64,000 nt of DNA, taken from contig MQVO02000036.1 of NCBI GenBank assembly GCA_001986395.2, positions 62,001 to 126,000 of the forward strand, given 5' to 3'. Position numbers and translations under genes: made by a program. Shown here in pieces: positions 46,060-56,517 of the stretch (positions are counted from its first letter, which is position 1; every line of letters starts with the position of its first letter). This DNA comes from Irpex lacteus (taxonomy: Eukaryota; Basidiomycota; Agaricomycetes; Polyporales; Irpicaceae). A model generated the notes under the pieces. That model saw only the letters and a list, made by a program, of their open reading frames with translations. It did no database searches and was not told where the DNA came from.

Positions 46060-47440
46060 TTGACTCCACATATCGACGCCCGACGACCGAGGCATTCCTG
46101 CAGGTATGTTTTTCGCCCGACTTCTAATTGAAAACCCGACCTAATAACTTGATATGTCAGTTATATTCTCGCGGTCACTACCTTCGATAGTCAGACTGCG
46201 CTGCTGTGATGGGTCGCCGTCCAGCGACCCGTTGCCCTCGCCCGGTCTGCATACTCTACCCAGCCCTTCTCGCCGCAGCCCGTCGCTTCGACGCGACGTA
46301 TCGACTTCCCGCGGACCATACCTTGACGCAGCCGTGGCATACAGCCCTCCCCCTCCCGCAAGTTCGACCCCGGATTTCGACATCCGCCAACTGGGGTCCT
46401 GGTGCTCGTAGGCCACGCTTCTGCATCATCGTCCGGCCAAGTTCTCTGTCGTATTGATCGACGGCCCTTGGCGGCCTCGACTCGAGCTTCTTGCGTCCGG
46501 GGAGCGAGGTTAAAGGAATCAGGGCTTGTACTTTAATCACGAAGGTTAGTCTCAAATATTCTAAGTTTAAACGAGTGCGGACCCACCTAATACAAGTCCC
46601 TAAAGCCCTACCAAGCCTCGACGCAACGTATCGACGTCCCGCGAACAGGGTCTCAGTGCTGCGCAGCAGCACATCCTCCCTCGCGCGTCGCAGACCCTCA
46701 CAAGTCCTTGTTAGCGTCGCCGTTACGCCTCGACGCTATGGATCGACTTCCCACGAGCTGGGTCTCGGTGCTGCGAAGCGGCCCATCCACCCTACTGTCC
46801 GTCGCAGCCCTTCGCAAGGACTTGGTGCGGTCGCCGTTATGTCTTGACGCTATGGATCGACTTCCCGCGACCGGGGTCTTGGTGTCGACGTTTTGGCAGT
46901 AATTTGGCAGCCACGAGGTACGTTCTTTCCTTCGTTGATCTTGCGCCGATCCTAACGGAACCTCGCCCGTAGCTCCAGTACGTCCTCCACCACCCCTATA
47001 CGATCCTCGTCGTTTGCACGCCTCGTCTACGCCCCGGCTAGGTCTTGACACTATGGATCGACGTCCCGCGACCGGGGTCTTGACGTCAACACCTTGGCGT
47101 TAGTCTCGCACCCATGGGGTGCGTTTGTACCTTCGTCAATGTCTCGACAAGGTCTTGTCCGCGGCCCTAACACCTTCCCCACCTCCGATATACCGTCTTG
47201 GCCGTTCGTACGCCTCATTTAGGCCTCTGTTCGGCCTTGACTATATGGATCGGCGTCCGGCGACCGGGGTCCTGTCGTCGATGTCTTAACGATCTTGCAG
47301 CCGATCAGGTACGTCGTATCTTCATCGACCTTCCGTTCGATGATGACGAGCCTCTTGTAGGCGTATTCCGTCTCTGCCTTGCTTGTGCGATGCGTGGTGG
47401 GCCGGCTGGATGCTCTGAGAGGATTCTAAGGTAAGTAAAC
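46060..47440 (+). repeat. plus-strand tandem exon-like units (ATGGATCGACTTCCCGCGAC core)
   Basis: A core of the type TATGGATCGACTTCCCGCGA recurs at about 46073, 46305, 46629, 46736, 46852, 47051 and 47244. In the last three the spacing is about 190-200 bases and each is followed by a donor (GTACGT 46918, GTGCGT 47117, GTACGT 47309). They can be read in one frame as YGSTSRDRGL or in another as DATYRRPA. Acceptor-like CCCGTAG and CTTGTAG lie between them. Further tiny exon-like pieces continue to about 47960. The meaning is the same as for the minus-strand arrays: amplified exon-intron units or repeats that mimic them. Confidence 0.55.
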
Positions 47441-48076
47441 CTCTGTCCGAGCATGAAGGAGTGGTTACTCACTGTTGCGGTGCTGCTGCTGCGCAGCAGC
47501 CTCCCGGGGCCTCTCTTGACTCGTACAGTCGCTTCGTGGGGTCCTGGTGAGTTCCCGTGGCCTTCAGTAATCGCAACGTCGTTAACTGAGTGTTGTAGGA
47601 GATTGTCCGGGCTTTATCTCGCTGAGATCGATTCCGGCGCTCACGTGCGTCTTCTGCGGCTACCGTGAGTCTCACGAGCTTCTATAGAGTTCAGAACGAC
47701 TTACCAATTGTGTATTTCGACTTAGAGCGCGATTTGGCGAGAGCGGGAGACGTTTGGAGCTCTTAACGTCCGTTGTAAGTCCCAGAAATACTCTGCATAA
47801 GTCGAAAACTCACCAAAATTGCCTTTTCAGGCAATCCCGCGGCTTCACCTCCTCCTCAGTAAGTCCACCTCCCGACTCCTCCACCTCCAATTCCCTTCGC
47901 TGACATACAAATTTGTACAGAACATTCAACCCGATCTAGCGAGAGAACACGTGAGTTTCCGAGCAGAGAAGCGTACAGTCGCATGAGCGCGCTGTACGTT
48001 TCTTACTGCTCTAAATCTCTCCCTATCTAGCGTAATTATTCTAGTCTGTAATACAACTCACCACCGGTGAACCCTT
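47441..48076. other. right end of the island, donor/acceptor-rich, no firm gene
   Basis: Short plus-strand exon-like pieces flanked by GTAAGT and CAG motifs (for example 47831-47858 and 47921-47949) cannot be joined to a convincing product. Confidence 0.35.
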
Positions 48077-49810
48077 TCATTTCGATTTGACAATAAGCGC
48101 GCGTGCATCGAGGACTTGAGACTTGTGAATGAGTGAGGTGAGGGTGAGAGTAAGAGAGAGGCGGCGTGAGTGGTTAAGGCAAGAGGCCAGGCGCTCGTGA
48201 GCTCGGACCGCGAACAACTTCAGAGAGTGTAATCGGAATAAGTCAATCTGTGAAGGGTGTGCTAGTAAGTCGAGCAGTGTCCTTCTCCCAACCCCTGACT
48301 CCCCTGCGGAAGATACGAGTCTCTCCATATGCACACACGTCCGGCTCTTGAACTCCTCCTCTGCGTCGATCGCGAAGCCTGTTTCCAGATACATGTCGAT
48401 CCCGTGGACCTTGGCCCGCGCGGCGAGGAAGGGAAAGTCGAAGAAGTCGCCGTTGAAGGTGGCGAGGACGGTGGGCTTTGTGGATTGGATGTGTGTGAAG
48501 AAGCGGCGGATCGTCGCTGCCTGCCGTGCGTTGTTTTAGGTAGCTGGTGTAGGAGGGATGAACGCGTACACGCACCTCATCCGGCTCGTTAAACACAGTA
48601 AAAGGCCCCTCATACCCCTCCTTGGGCGTATACTCAAAATCCTCAATATCCTCCCCCACAATCTCCCGATTAGTGATCAAATACCCCTGCCCGTCCACCA
48701 TATACGAAATCATCATCACCTGGTCGACCGCCTGGTCCGGAAACTTTAGCGGCGCCTTCGTCGTCTCGATATCATACGCCATGACTACCGGGTCCGCGCG
48801 CTTCACCCTCTCCACCAGCTGAGAGAAGGAGGGGTGCCCGGAGGTGAAGGTGATGCTGTACCAGAGGCCGACGCGTAGTTCGTTGTCCATGGCTACGCGC
48901 AGGTAGTATGGGACGTCGTATTCGCGGATATCGATGATGCCTTCTCGCGGGTCTTTGTCTTTGGTACTACCACTACCGCCCGTCTGACTCTCCTCGGCAG
49001 CACCCCACTCGGACTCGATCTCGATGGACATGGACGCGTCTGTGGTGGCCTGTACGACCTCGGCGTAGGCGTCGACTGCGTCTAGCTTGGCGCTGTTGGC
49101 GAGGGCGAGGGGCATGATGTCGCGCCGGACGCTGAGCAGGTCGGAGACGTTGCGGAAGTGGAGTTGGAGGTAGAGGCGTTTGTGTCCGAGGAGGTGGTTT
49201 GGGAGTTGGAGGTCTTCTTTGCGTACGCGGGTTATCCTGCAGATTGTGCCTTCGTATTTCTTGAGAGCCCATTCTTCGATGATTGTTTCCATTCCGGCCT
49301 GCCATGCGATGAATATATATGTTTAAAGAGAGAAGTGTCGGATGACGCACCTTGCAGGCGATGTAAAAGTAGGGCTCGTATTGGAAGGTGCACTTGAACA
49401 TGCCTCCGTCATCCTGAATAAAGAAAAAGTCGACAGCGGCCTTTCCTCCAGGGTACTCAGGGTCCTTCACCAAAGTCTACACCAGCAAAGTCAATGACAG
49501 CGTCCACTGCCTTACTGAGCACACTCACGGGATGCATATTGACCAACCAGCCCTCCTTAGGCGGCCCCTCCGACACCCTCGCAAAGCCCATCTTCTCGTC
49601 AATCTCATCCTGGAGCCTGACCTGCTCAAACCTCTCCGCGAGCTGTGTGCCGTCGTCTTCTCGCTGGGGCCGGTTTTCAGAAGGTGCGCCTCCTCGACCT
49701 CTGCCTCGACCTCTACCGCCACGAAAGTGCGTTGAGCCACGGTAGCCAAATCGTGAGAAGCCGCGTCCTCGTCCGCCTCGTCCACCGCTGCTGGATGATC
49801 CACGCGCCAT
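48077..49810 (-). pseudogene. POL2: POL2 copy B, truncated within the exonuclease domain
   Basis: Exons 49810-49529, 49476-49351, 49298-48576 and 48520-48077 mirror the first four POL2 exons in length (282, 126 and 723 bases for the first three). Exo I and Exo II ([19 protein letters not shown]) are kept. Just after CVHM a deletion of about 20 bases shifts the frame, homology to the true gene ends at about 48290, and about 85 unrelated residues follow to a stop. Exo III, the whole polymerase core and the C-terminal half are missing, so the 524-residue product cannot replicate DNA. If made, it could only act as a fragment. The divergent promoter is intact, so transcription is possible. Confidence 0.88.
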
Positions 49811-52073
49811 TGCTGTGAGGAGAGTGCGAGTGCAAGACGCGGCGTTACTACTCGTGTGTGACGTGACAGTGCGCGTTTGGTACGGTGTCACAAAAATTGT
49901 CACACAGTTGGTTCACAGAGGGCGTACGTGCTTGCAATAGTCTTACTCGACTGCCATTAGCCACATACAATTATTCTTGTATTGAATGAGACTGTACGCC
50001 GTTAGACACAAGCCCTGAGACACCCCGGCCTGATACCACTCACCGGACCGCCGCACGTGACCGCGTTTCGAACCGTCGTTGGCCGCTGCGACTTGTTCTT
50101 CACTCAACGCCTCGCATGTCCCGCACCGAATACAAATGTCGACCACAATAACGTCATTATTAAACTCGCTACAGTCGCACCTCCAATCCCAAACCCAGCT
50201 CCTCCCCACCCTGCACACCCAACTCGGCCTCCCCCCCACCGCCCTCGCAGACGACCTCTCCACCCTCCAACGACAATTGACAGAATGCGTGGAAAGTCAA
50301 GTCAACGCCAGACGGGCACAGGTAGACGAGTGGATGGAAAGGTGCGATGGGGTGCAGAATGCCTGTGTTAGGTATGGCAGGGCGTTGGGGGGTCATGTGA
50401 AGGCTACGGGGAGCTGTGTGGGAGAGATTGGGAGGGAGGGGGTGTTGCCGAGGCGGTTTGAGATGATTACTGAGTATCAGGAGAAGCTCAGACAGGTGCG
50501 TGCATTGTTAATAAACGGATGTTTGACTGATAGTTAACAATTGTATTCAGCTCTACCACACGAAACTCGAACAGCTCCTCACCCTAACGAACCGCATCGC
50601 CGCACTCTCTCGCACACTCGGACCAGACTTCTACTCCCTAGATATACTCGACCCGGTAATAGCTGAAGGCGAAGACGAGCTCGAGCCCGATGCGCACCGC
50701 GACGTGACACCCGAGCGATTCTCCAAGCTCGAGAAGGAGCTCGTGAGGGGGAAAGCAGAAGTTGTACGTCCCATATACTATCTTTACGCTCTGTTCGTCT
50801 CTCATGTCTCGCCAACCTACTGGCACTATGATATTACAGGGCAAACGACTGCACCAACTATCCCTAACCTTCGTCCAAATCGACTACCTCTACTCAGAAC
50901 TAGGCATAACCCCACCCTCCCCCGACGACCCCTCTTCCTCAACCTCTACTTTCAACAGCATGCTCACCGCTTCCTCCAACGGCATGCTCACCGCCTCCTC
51001 TCACATGAACACAAACAACGACCCCTTCCTATCCTCCATCCGCGCATCCACTCCAACACCTATCACTCGAGGCAAATCTTCATTATTGCTCTCAGGCGCC
51101 TCAACACCTCTGTATACATCCGAGGAGAACGACCGTGACGAACGCGAATACCAAGCTATCTTCGCGCGTTTCGTCATGCGCCTCGAAGAGCTCGGCGAAG
51201 ACGTCGTCACAGACCCCTCCAAGCCCACCCTCGGCCTCGAAGGCATCTCCCCCACCCCCTCCCTCCTCTCCTGGGCCACGCACACCCAACAATCCCTCTC
51301 AACCCTCAAACGCACCAACGAATCCCTCATCCAACAAACCTACGACCTACTCGAGCCGCTCTGGCGCCGCCTCTCCATCCCCGAATCCTCCATCGACGCC
51401 TTCGTCGAGTCTCACCGGGGGAGCACGGAAGAGACCGTGCGTGCGTATGAAGAGGAGCTGGAGAGGATGATGGAGATGAAGAGGGAAAGGATGGGGGTTT
51501 TTGTGGAAGGTGCGAGGGAGGAGATTAGAGGCTTGTGGGAGGAGTTGATGGTTGGTGAGGGGGAGAGGGTGTTTGCGGGTATGGATGATGGTACGTCCAT
51601 CCGTGCTTATATACTTCATCACTCATGGGTACTAAACTCACTCGATTAACGATGACACAGACGAACACACAGAAGACCTCCTCGCCCAGCACGAACAAGA
51701 GATCCTCCGCCTCAAAGAAGAACGCCGCCTCAAGGGGCACCTCCTCACACACATCCGCAAATACTTCGACATATGCGAGGAGCAGAAGGAGTTGGCTGCG
51801 GCCGCCGCGGATACTACGAGGTTGCTGGGACGGGGACCGAGGGATCCGGGGAGGCTGTTGAGGGAGGAGAAGATGAGGAGGAGGGTTGTTAAGGAGAAGC
51901 CTAGGGTAAGTGAATGTTTACTTTATACTTTTCTTTTGCATCTTGCGTTTGTGATGTGGTATTGACGAGGATACTTTTTAGTTGGAGCAGGATCTGTTAG
52001 CGTCGATACCAGCCTGGGAAGCCCAAACAGGCCGGCCATTCCTCGTACACGGACAACCCATCCTCGAGATCAT
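48291..52073. repeat. direct duplication, copy B (POL2 5' half / ASE1 5' part)
   Basis: The second copy of the block at 25386-29220. Here the ASE1 side continues into a whole gene and the POL2 side is cut. Differences from copy A include substitutions at many third positions, a shorter exon 3 in ASE1 (24 bases), and the 20-base loss in POL2. Confidence 0.93.
49811..50135. promoter_or_regulatory. bidirectional POL2/ASE1 promoter, copy B
   Basis: 325 bases between the divergent starts. The block containing CCGCACGTGACCGCGTTTCG (about 50051-50070) is kept from copy A, while the sequence on either side has changed more. This contrast suggests that the block carries control sites. Confidence 0.45.
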
Positions 52074-52932
52074 CACCTCCAACATCCAAGCTTCTCATCC
52101 TCGTCCGGAGAAGGAGAATGGGAACAGTAAGGGCAAGGGGAGTGGGAGGGCGGGGAGCGCACCGCCTACGAGAGCTAGGACTCCTTCTGTTCATCCGACG
52201 GCGGGTCAGGGTCAGGCTGGGAGTAGTAAGGCGCGTCCTGCTTCGAGTATGAGTGTGACGAGGCACGGGCCAGGTACGAGTACGGGAGGGAAGAGGAAGT
52301 TGAACGAGAGCACGAATTCACAACCCTCAACGTCTACGCAAAGGCCAGGACTACGCAGCGCCTCTAAACCCTCTTCCACCACCACGCCGTCTCTCCAACG
52401 TGCTCCCCGCTCTGTGGGTACTACCACTACCCACGGGAGGACTATGGCCACACCAACACCACGTCAAACCCGTTCTGCCGCCGGAGAGTTTGGAGCTGGA
52501 GCAAGAGGAGGGACGGGAGGGGTAGGCGTTGGGGGAGGAGGAGTAGGGCGAGCCCCGAGCAGTACGAGCAGACAGCACGGGCGGAATTACCATCCGTACC
52601 CACAGACTCATCGGGGGATGGCTACTCGTAGCGCTACCAAGGTCTCCAATACTACCACCTCAACCTCCTATAACACCGCTTCTAGTACGGGTGGGTTTGC
52701 GGTGATGGGTAGCATGGCGCTGAATAGCCAAGTGGGAGGGGAGAGGAAGGTGCAGAGGACGAAGAGGGAGAGTTTTAAGCCGAGGGCTAGTGTTGATGTT
52801 TGGGATTTGCCGCCTGTTCCTCTTGGTGGTGGTGAGGGAGTAGGAGGGGGGCAGAGGGAGATGAGGTGGGCTGGTTTCGCTGGTGTGGGGGTGGGGGTTG
52901 TTAAGGAGGAGGAGTTTGAGGATGATTTCTAG
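50136..52932 (+). CDS. ASE1: MAP65/ASE1 spindle midzone protein, complete
   Basis: Microtubule-bundling protein of the anaphase spindle. Five exons (50136-50495, 50551-50763, 50840-51590, 51661-51905, 51982-52932) give 839 residues. N-terminal dimerisation helices (LLNSLQSHLQSQTQLL) are followed by RFSKLEKELVRGKAEV, GKRLHQLSLTFVQIDYLYSELG, LEPLWRRLSIPESS, MKRERMGVFVEGAREEIRGLW, HTEDLLAQHEQEILRL, RGPRDPGRLLREEKMRRR and WEAQTGRPFLVHG, the order of the MAP65 core. The last exon is a long, basic, Ser/Thr/Gly-rich tail ending EEEFEDDF, fitting the regulatory microtubule-binding tail with many Cdk-type sites. It reads from the copy B promoter. This is the functional copy, given the truncated one at 27265. 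Confidence 0.93.
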
Positions 52933-53231
52933 CTTTTCGTTCCTTCTACTCCTTTTAGTGTGTTCTTGGTTGTGGTCGCTTTTTCGCTCTCTTGCGATCG
53001 CTGTATGATTTTATGTTTTGAGTTGACTTATGAGTATACGTATGAATGCTGTAACAGTAGGGTTGGGTAATATGTACTTTTCTCATTCGCATTACACTAT
53101 GGATAACACAGCACAAAGCACAAGATAGGTCACATGGAGTGAGAGATTGTCCGGGTGGATTACAATATTGTATGGAAGAGGTATATGGTGTATAAGAAAG
53201 CCAAAAACAGTCGAGCCTCGTGAATCACACG

Positions 53232-54153
53232 CTAACCGATCCACGTCTGCACAATATACAAAAAGAAAATAAACACAAGCAACGCAAACAGCACGACCTG
53301 TATGCTATACTTGTGCCAATACAGCTCCGCCAGCTGCTCGAGGTACTTAACCATGACCTTCCCCGTCAATTTGGACTCGCCCTCGGACCGCACGCCGAAG
53401 GAGAAGGGCACTTCTGCGATGGCGTGAGGTGGTATTTGGGCTTTGATGAGTAGGTCGAGGGCGATTTTGAAGCCTTGGGAGTTTAGGTTTCTTGCTTTCA
53501 GGAACTGTTGGTTAATGGTTCGGTAGAGCATTTAGTTAGTAACAAATACACGGATGCATTGGAGGTACGTACGGATTCTTTGCGGATACCGAAGAACCCT
53601 GACATGGGGTCGCTCGCGGTTGTAAGTGGTAGCGCAAGCAGTCTCGCGCCAGATGAGATGACACGGCGGTAGAGAGGCCAGTCTTTGTCCATTTCTACGC
53701 CTTTGCCGTACCGTGTGCCGAGAACGAATGTGTGGGTGGGGGATAGCGAAGCGAGCATGGCAGGCACGTATTCCGGTGGGTGCTGGTTTGTATATATCAA
53801 TATCAATTGCAAGCATAGAAAAGACACAACCGCACCTGCAGGTCGGCATCCATGCACAGCATATTATCGCCAATAGCCTCCTGGAACCCGCGCACAACAG
53901 CACTACTAAGCCCCCGCTCCGTCGTCCGCACGACAATGCGAACATTATACCCCTCCCTCTGCAACTCCTGCACACTCTCTACAGACCCATCCCGGGAATT
54001 ATCGTCGACGATGATGATCTCTACCTGCTCAGCAGGCACGGGGGAGTCTACCCTGCCCAGCGCCGCAAAGATACGAGTGACGAGCGGTCGGATGTTGCCG
54101 TTCTCTCTGAATGCGGGGACGATGACGGAGTAGTGGATGGTTTGTCGTGACAT
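53232..54153 (-). CDS. DPM1: dolichyl-phosphate mannosyltransferase
   Basis: Makes dolichol-phosphate-mannose at the ER for N-glycans, O-mannosylation and GPI anchors. Three exons, 54153-53836, 53782-53573 and 53504-53232, all phase 0, give 266 residues. The GT-A fold shows VPAFRENGNI, IIVDDNSRDGS, the metal-binding DADLQHPPE across the first junction, GTRYGKG, DPMSGFFGIRKE and GFKIALDLL. A C-terminal membrane helix (VVLFALLVFIFFLYIVQ) makes it the yeast type, which works without DPM2/DPM3. It ends about 300 bases from the ASE1 stop, in convergent orientation. Confidence 0.95.
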
Positions 54154-55230
54154 TTTGTGAGTGGATGGGTGATTTGGTTGTGTTCGTAGGTGTATGTTGA
54201 GATAAAGTAGAAGGAACGAGCGTAGCGAAGTGACAATGAAGAGGTCGACTGACCGACGTGGCAGGAGATGAGTTGTTATGGGCGTCTATAGAATACTGAC
54301 GGGCGATCAGGACAACGCTGCCCTTCGCTCTTGACCACCATCTTGATGTTGGAATCGCAGTTGCATTGCAGAGTTAAACGCTGCGAGATATCGCAGCGTT
54401 AGAATGTCGAAGACATCATCTCGCTGCTGCCATTTGAGCGTTCAGGTGTAGTACAAACACCGATGACAAGAGGCTCGTGAGCCATCCTCTGATATATACC
54501 TCGTACCTCGGAATAGAGATGGCCACTCGCCTCGCCGATAATTATAGTGAGCCGCCTGTTCCGATTCAAGTTTCAACCACCAATCTTACCACAACTTACG
54601 TGCGCAGTTGATGCTTGCTTGGTCCCAAACCTTTGGTCATATCGTCGGCGAGACAATCCTAATTTGACAGCGCGATGTAACTTCCGTAAGTCGGTAGCCT
54701 GTCCCACACCAGCCAGAGCATGAGAATGCGGCCCTTAGACCACCAAGGCCGGCTTGGTTTGAAATCAGCAAACGTTTGCAGCACATTCATACACTGGTAA
54801 GTCGTCCGTGCCTATCGACCGCTCACAATGAATCCATCCAGCCTGCGCTCCGTCCTGGTAAGGATCTTGCTCAAGTATGAATTGCGATGCCTTCACAAAC
54901 GCCGATTACAAAGGTCCTGCCCAATCTGTGCCTGACACTCTGGCAGGTACGGTAACTTTGATGTACTTCCACTTTGTCACGGCACGGTGCCGGTATAGCC
55001 AGCGACAGGGAACAGACGGTTCTATCTCGAAAGCGCGATGCCAGCAACCTGCCTCGACCTGTCTCCGCAGTCAATTGCATGGGAATAGCGTTTGGTACCG
55101 AAATCTCCACCGTGAGAGGCGGCAACTCGTCCGTATATATAACGGCCGGTCCTGTATGTGATAAAGACAACGATACATCGCACCCTTCCCCTTACCCCTG
55201 CCCCAACTTCTCTTCACCTACTTAGGCACC
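54154..55230. other. intergenic; TATA box before the small secreted gene
   Basis: No gene was supported. TATATATAA at 55134-55142 lies about 90 bases before the ATG at 55231, with a CT-rich leader between, typical of strongly expressed fungal genes. Confidence 0.45.
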
Positions 55231-55556
55231 ATGCGTTTCTTCGCTGCAGTATCAGCCGTGATCGTTTTCGCCGTGGCTATCGTCTCTGCGTCGCCAGTAT
55301 GTTTCAATTTTTGTATGGACGTCTCCGACAAGTCAGCTGACTTTTACTTCAGGTAGAGCTCTCTGCGCGGATCGAAGAAGGAGCAGTGTGGAAGCGCGCT
55401 GAGGCCGCTCAATCATGATATGACCCCTGGTTACGAGAGTCCAGCACTCGCCGGTATGTCCTTCGAGATTGCAGGGAACACGGCATTCCTAACATTTGCT
55501 CAGCAGATATCTACTCTTCTTCACATGCGCAGATGCTGCAGTCCTACGGCATGTAA
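55231..55556 (+). CDS. small secreted peptide precursor, possible frame break
   Basis: Exon 1 (55231-55296) encodes a clean signal peptide, MRFFAAVSAVIVFAVAIVSA. After a GTATGT...CAG intron, exon 2 starts at 55353 and reads VELSARIEEGAVWKRAEAAQS to a TGA at 55416-55418, giving 43 residues with a Kex2-type KR followed by AEA. One frame over, the sequence continues as HDMTPGYESPALA, then a proper 53-base intron (55454-55506), then DIYSSSHAQMLQSYGM and TAA at 55556. The good second intron suggests that the real product is about 70 residues and that one base has been gained or two lost near 55413, either in the genome or in the assembly. No family was recognised. A role as a processed extracellular peptide is only suggested by KR-AEA. 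Confidence 0.5.
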
Positions 55557-56130
55557 AGATATCAGCTCCTCCACGGAATTTACTCTGTATTCAATAAGTA
55601 CTATAATGTCCATTGTCGATTCGCTACCTCGACTCTTCTCTTGCGATACCACGATACAGACAATATGTACAATTCGGGTAGATGTTAGGAAAGATTGGAA
55701 CTTGTGCTGTATAAATGGAAGGTAGCTAATTTACAATCGATGTGAGGCCGTTTGTACATGCATTCACGGAAGATCGTCCGATTGAGAGGATTGGGTTTCA
55801 TTAGTATGCTTCATGCAGCTGTTAGCTCTCACACTCGTGTTCACTGTGACGCGGCTGAGAATCTAGCTATGGCTGTTAAGTTTGGCGTTCTTTGTCCATC
55901 CCGCAGACGCTTCCTGCGGTTAGATAGACGATATCGATCCTGCGTTCACGAAGGCTATCAGGGTAGTGAGACAATTCTCGCCAAGAACTGATAAATGGGC
56001 TACACCCAACGCATATGCGTTGGTATCTGATACTTCGGAAGTTCCATATGCTGGACGACACTCCATAGGCTGTCGCTCGGCCCAATCTTATGAGCCTTGA
56101 ATACAGTATCGTCGTAGTGTGTCAATCTCC
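55557..56130. other. intergenic, no gene seen
   Basis: No coding continuity. The proposed inversion breakpoint lies at its right end. Confidence 0.4.
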
Positions 56131-56517
56131 CTAACGCAGTCTGCGCACACCAATGAGTCGTATTGCGACGCTGTGATCAGAGGAGGGGGTAACGAGAGAG
56201 CTGGTGGGGCAGTCGCATCTGAAGTTACGTTTGGGGAAGAGCTCGAGTTGGTCGTGGTCGGTGTGGCAAGCTATGGAACATGCGGAGCAGATGCCCCTGC
56301 GCTCGTTGCATGTTTTGCAGAGGTAAACTGCTTGGCGGATATATCCCACTGGGGAATAGGTGCATTGGGAGAAGGAGTGGGGAAGTGCCGTGTGGCAGCT
56401 TGTACTTGTGTGAATGCGAGTTGCAGGGCTGAGCGCAGGGCGTAAATCAAGGCTGGCACTGCACGAGCTGTTTTGGATCTCGGAGTGAATATTCAGCTTA
56501 CCACTGTCATATATCAT
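56131..56517 (-). pseudogene. UBR7 5' fragment carrying the UBR box
   Basis: The UBR box recognises N-degrons in E3 ligases. Here the open frame reads LPHSFSQCTYS, then IRQAVYLCKTCNERRGICSACSI as overlapping segments, ACHTDHDQLELFPKRNF and RCDCPTSS, that is the Cys/His pattern of the UBR7 zinc finger with no ligand missing over the part present. After CDCPTSSL the resemblance stops and about 20 unrelated residues lead to a stop. The rest of the UBR box region, the PHD finger and the C-terminal part are missing here. A C-terminal half lies at 13727-14624 on the other strand. The start is uncertain because an upstream exon may be missing. Confidence 0.75.

Noticed and set aside
31400..47440. 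CRISPR-like array
   Set aside because: The repeats are degenerate, unit parts are about 100 and 60 bases with splice signals, and the genome is eukaryotic. No short exact repeats with unique spacers were seen.
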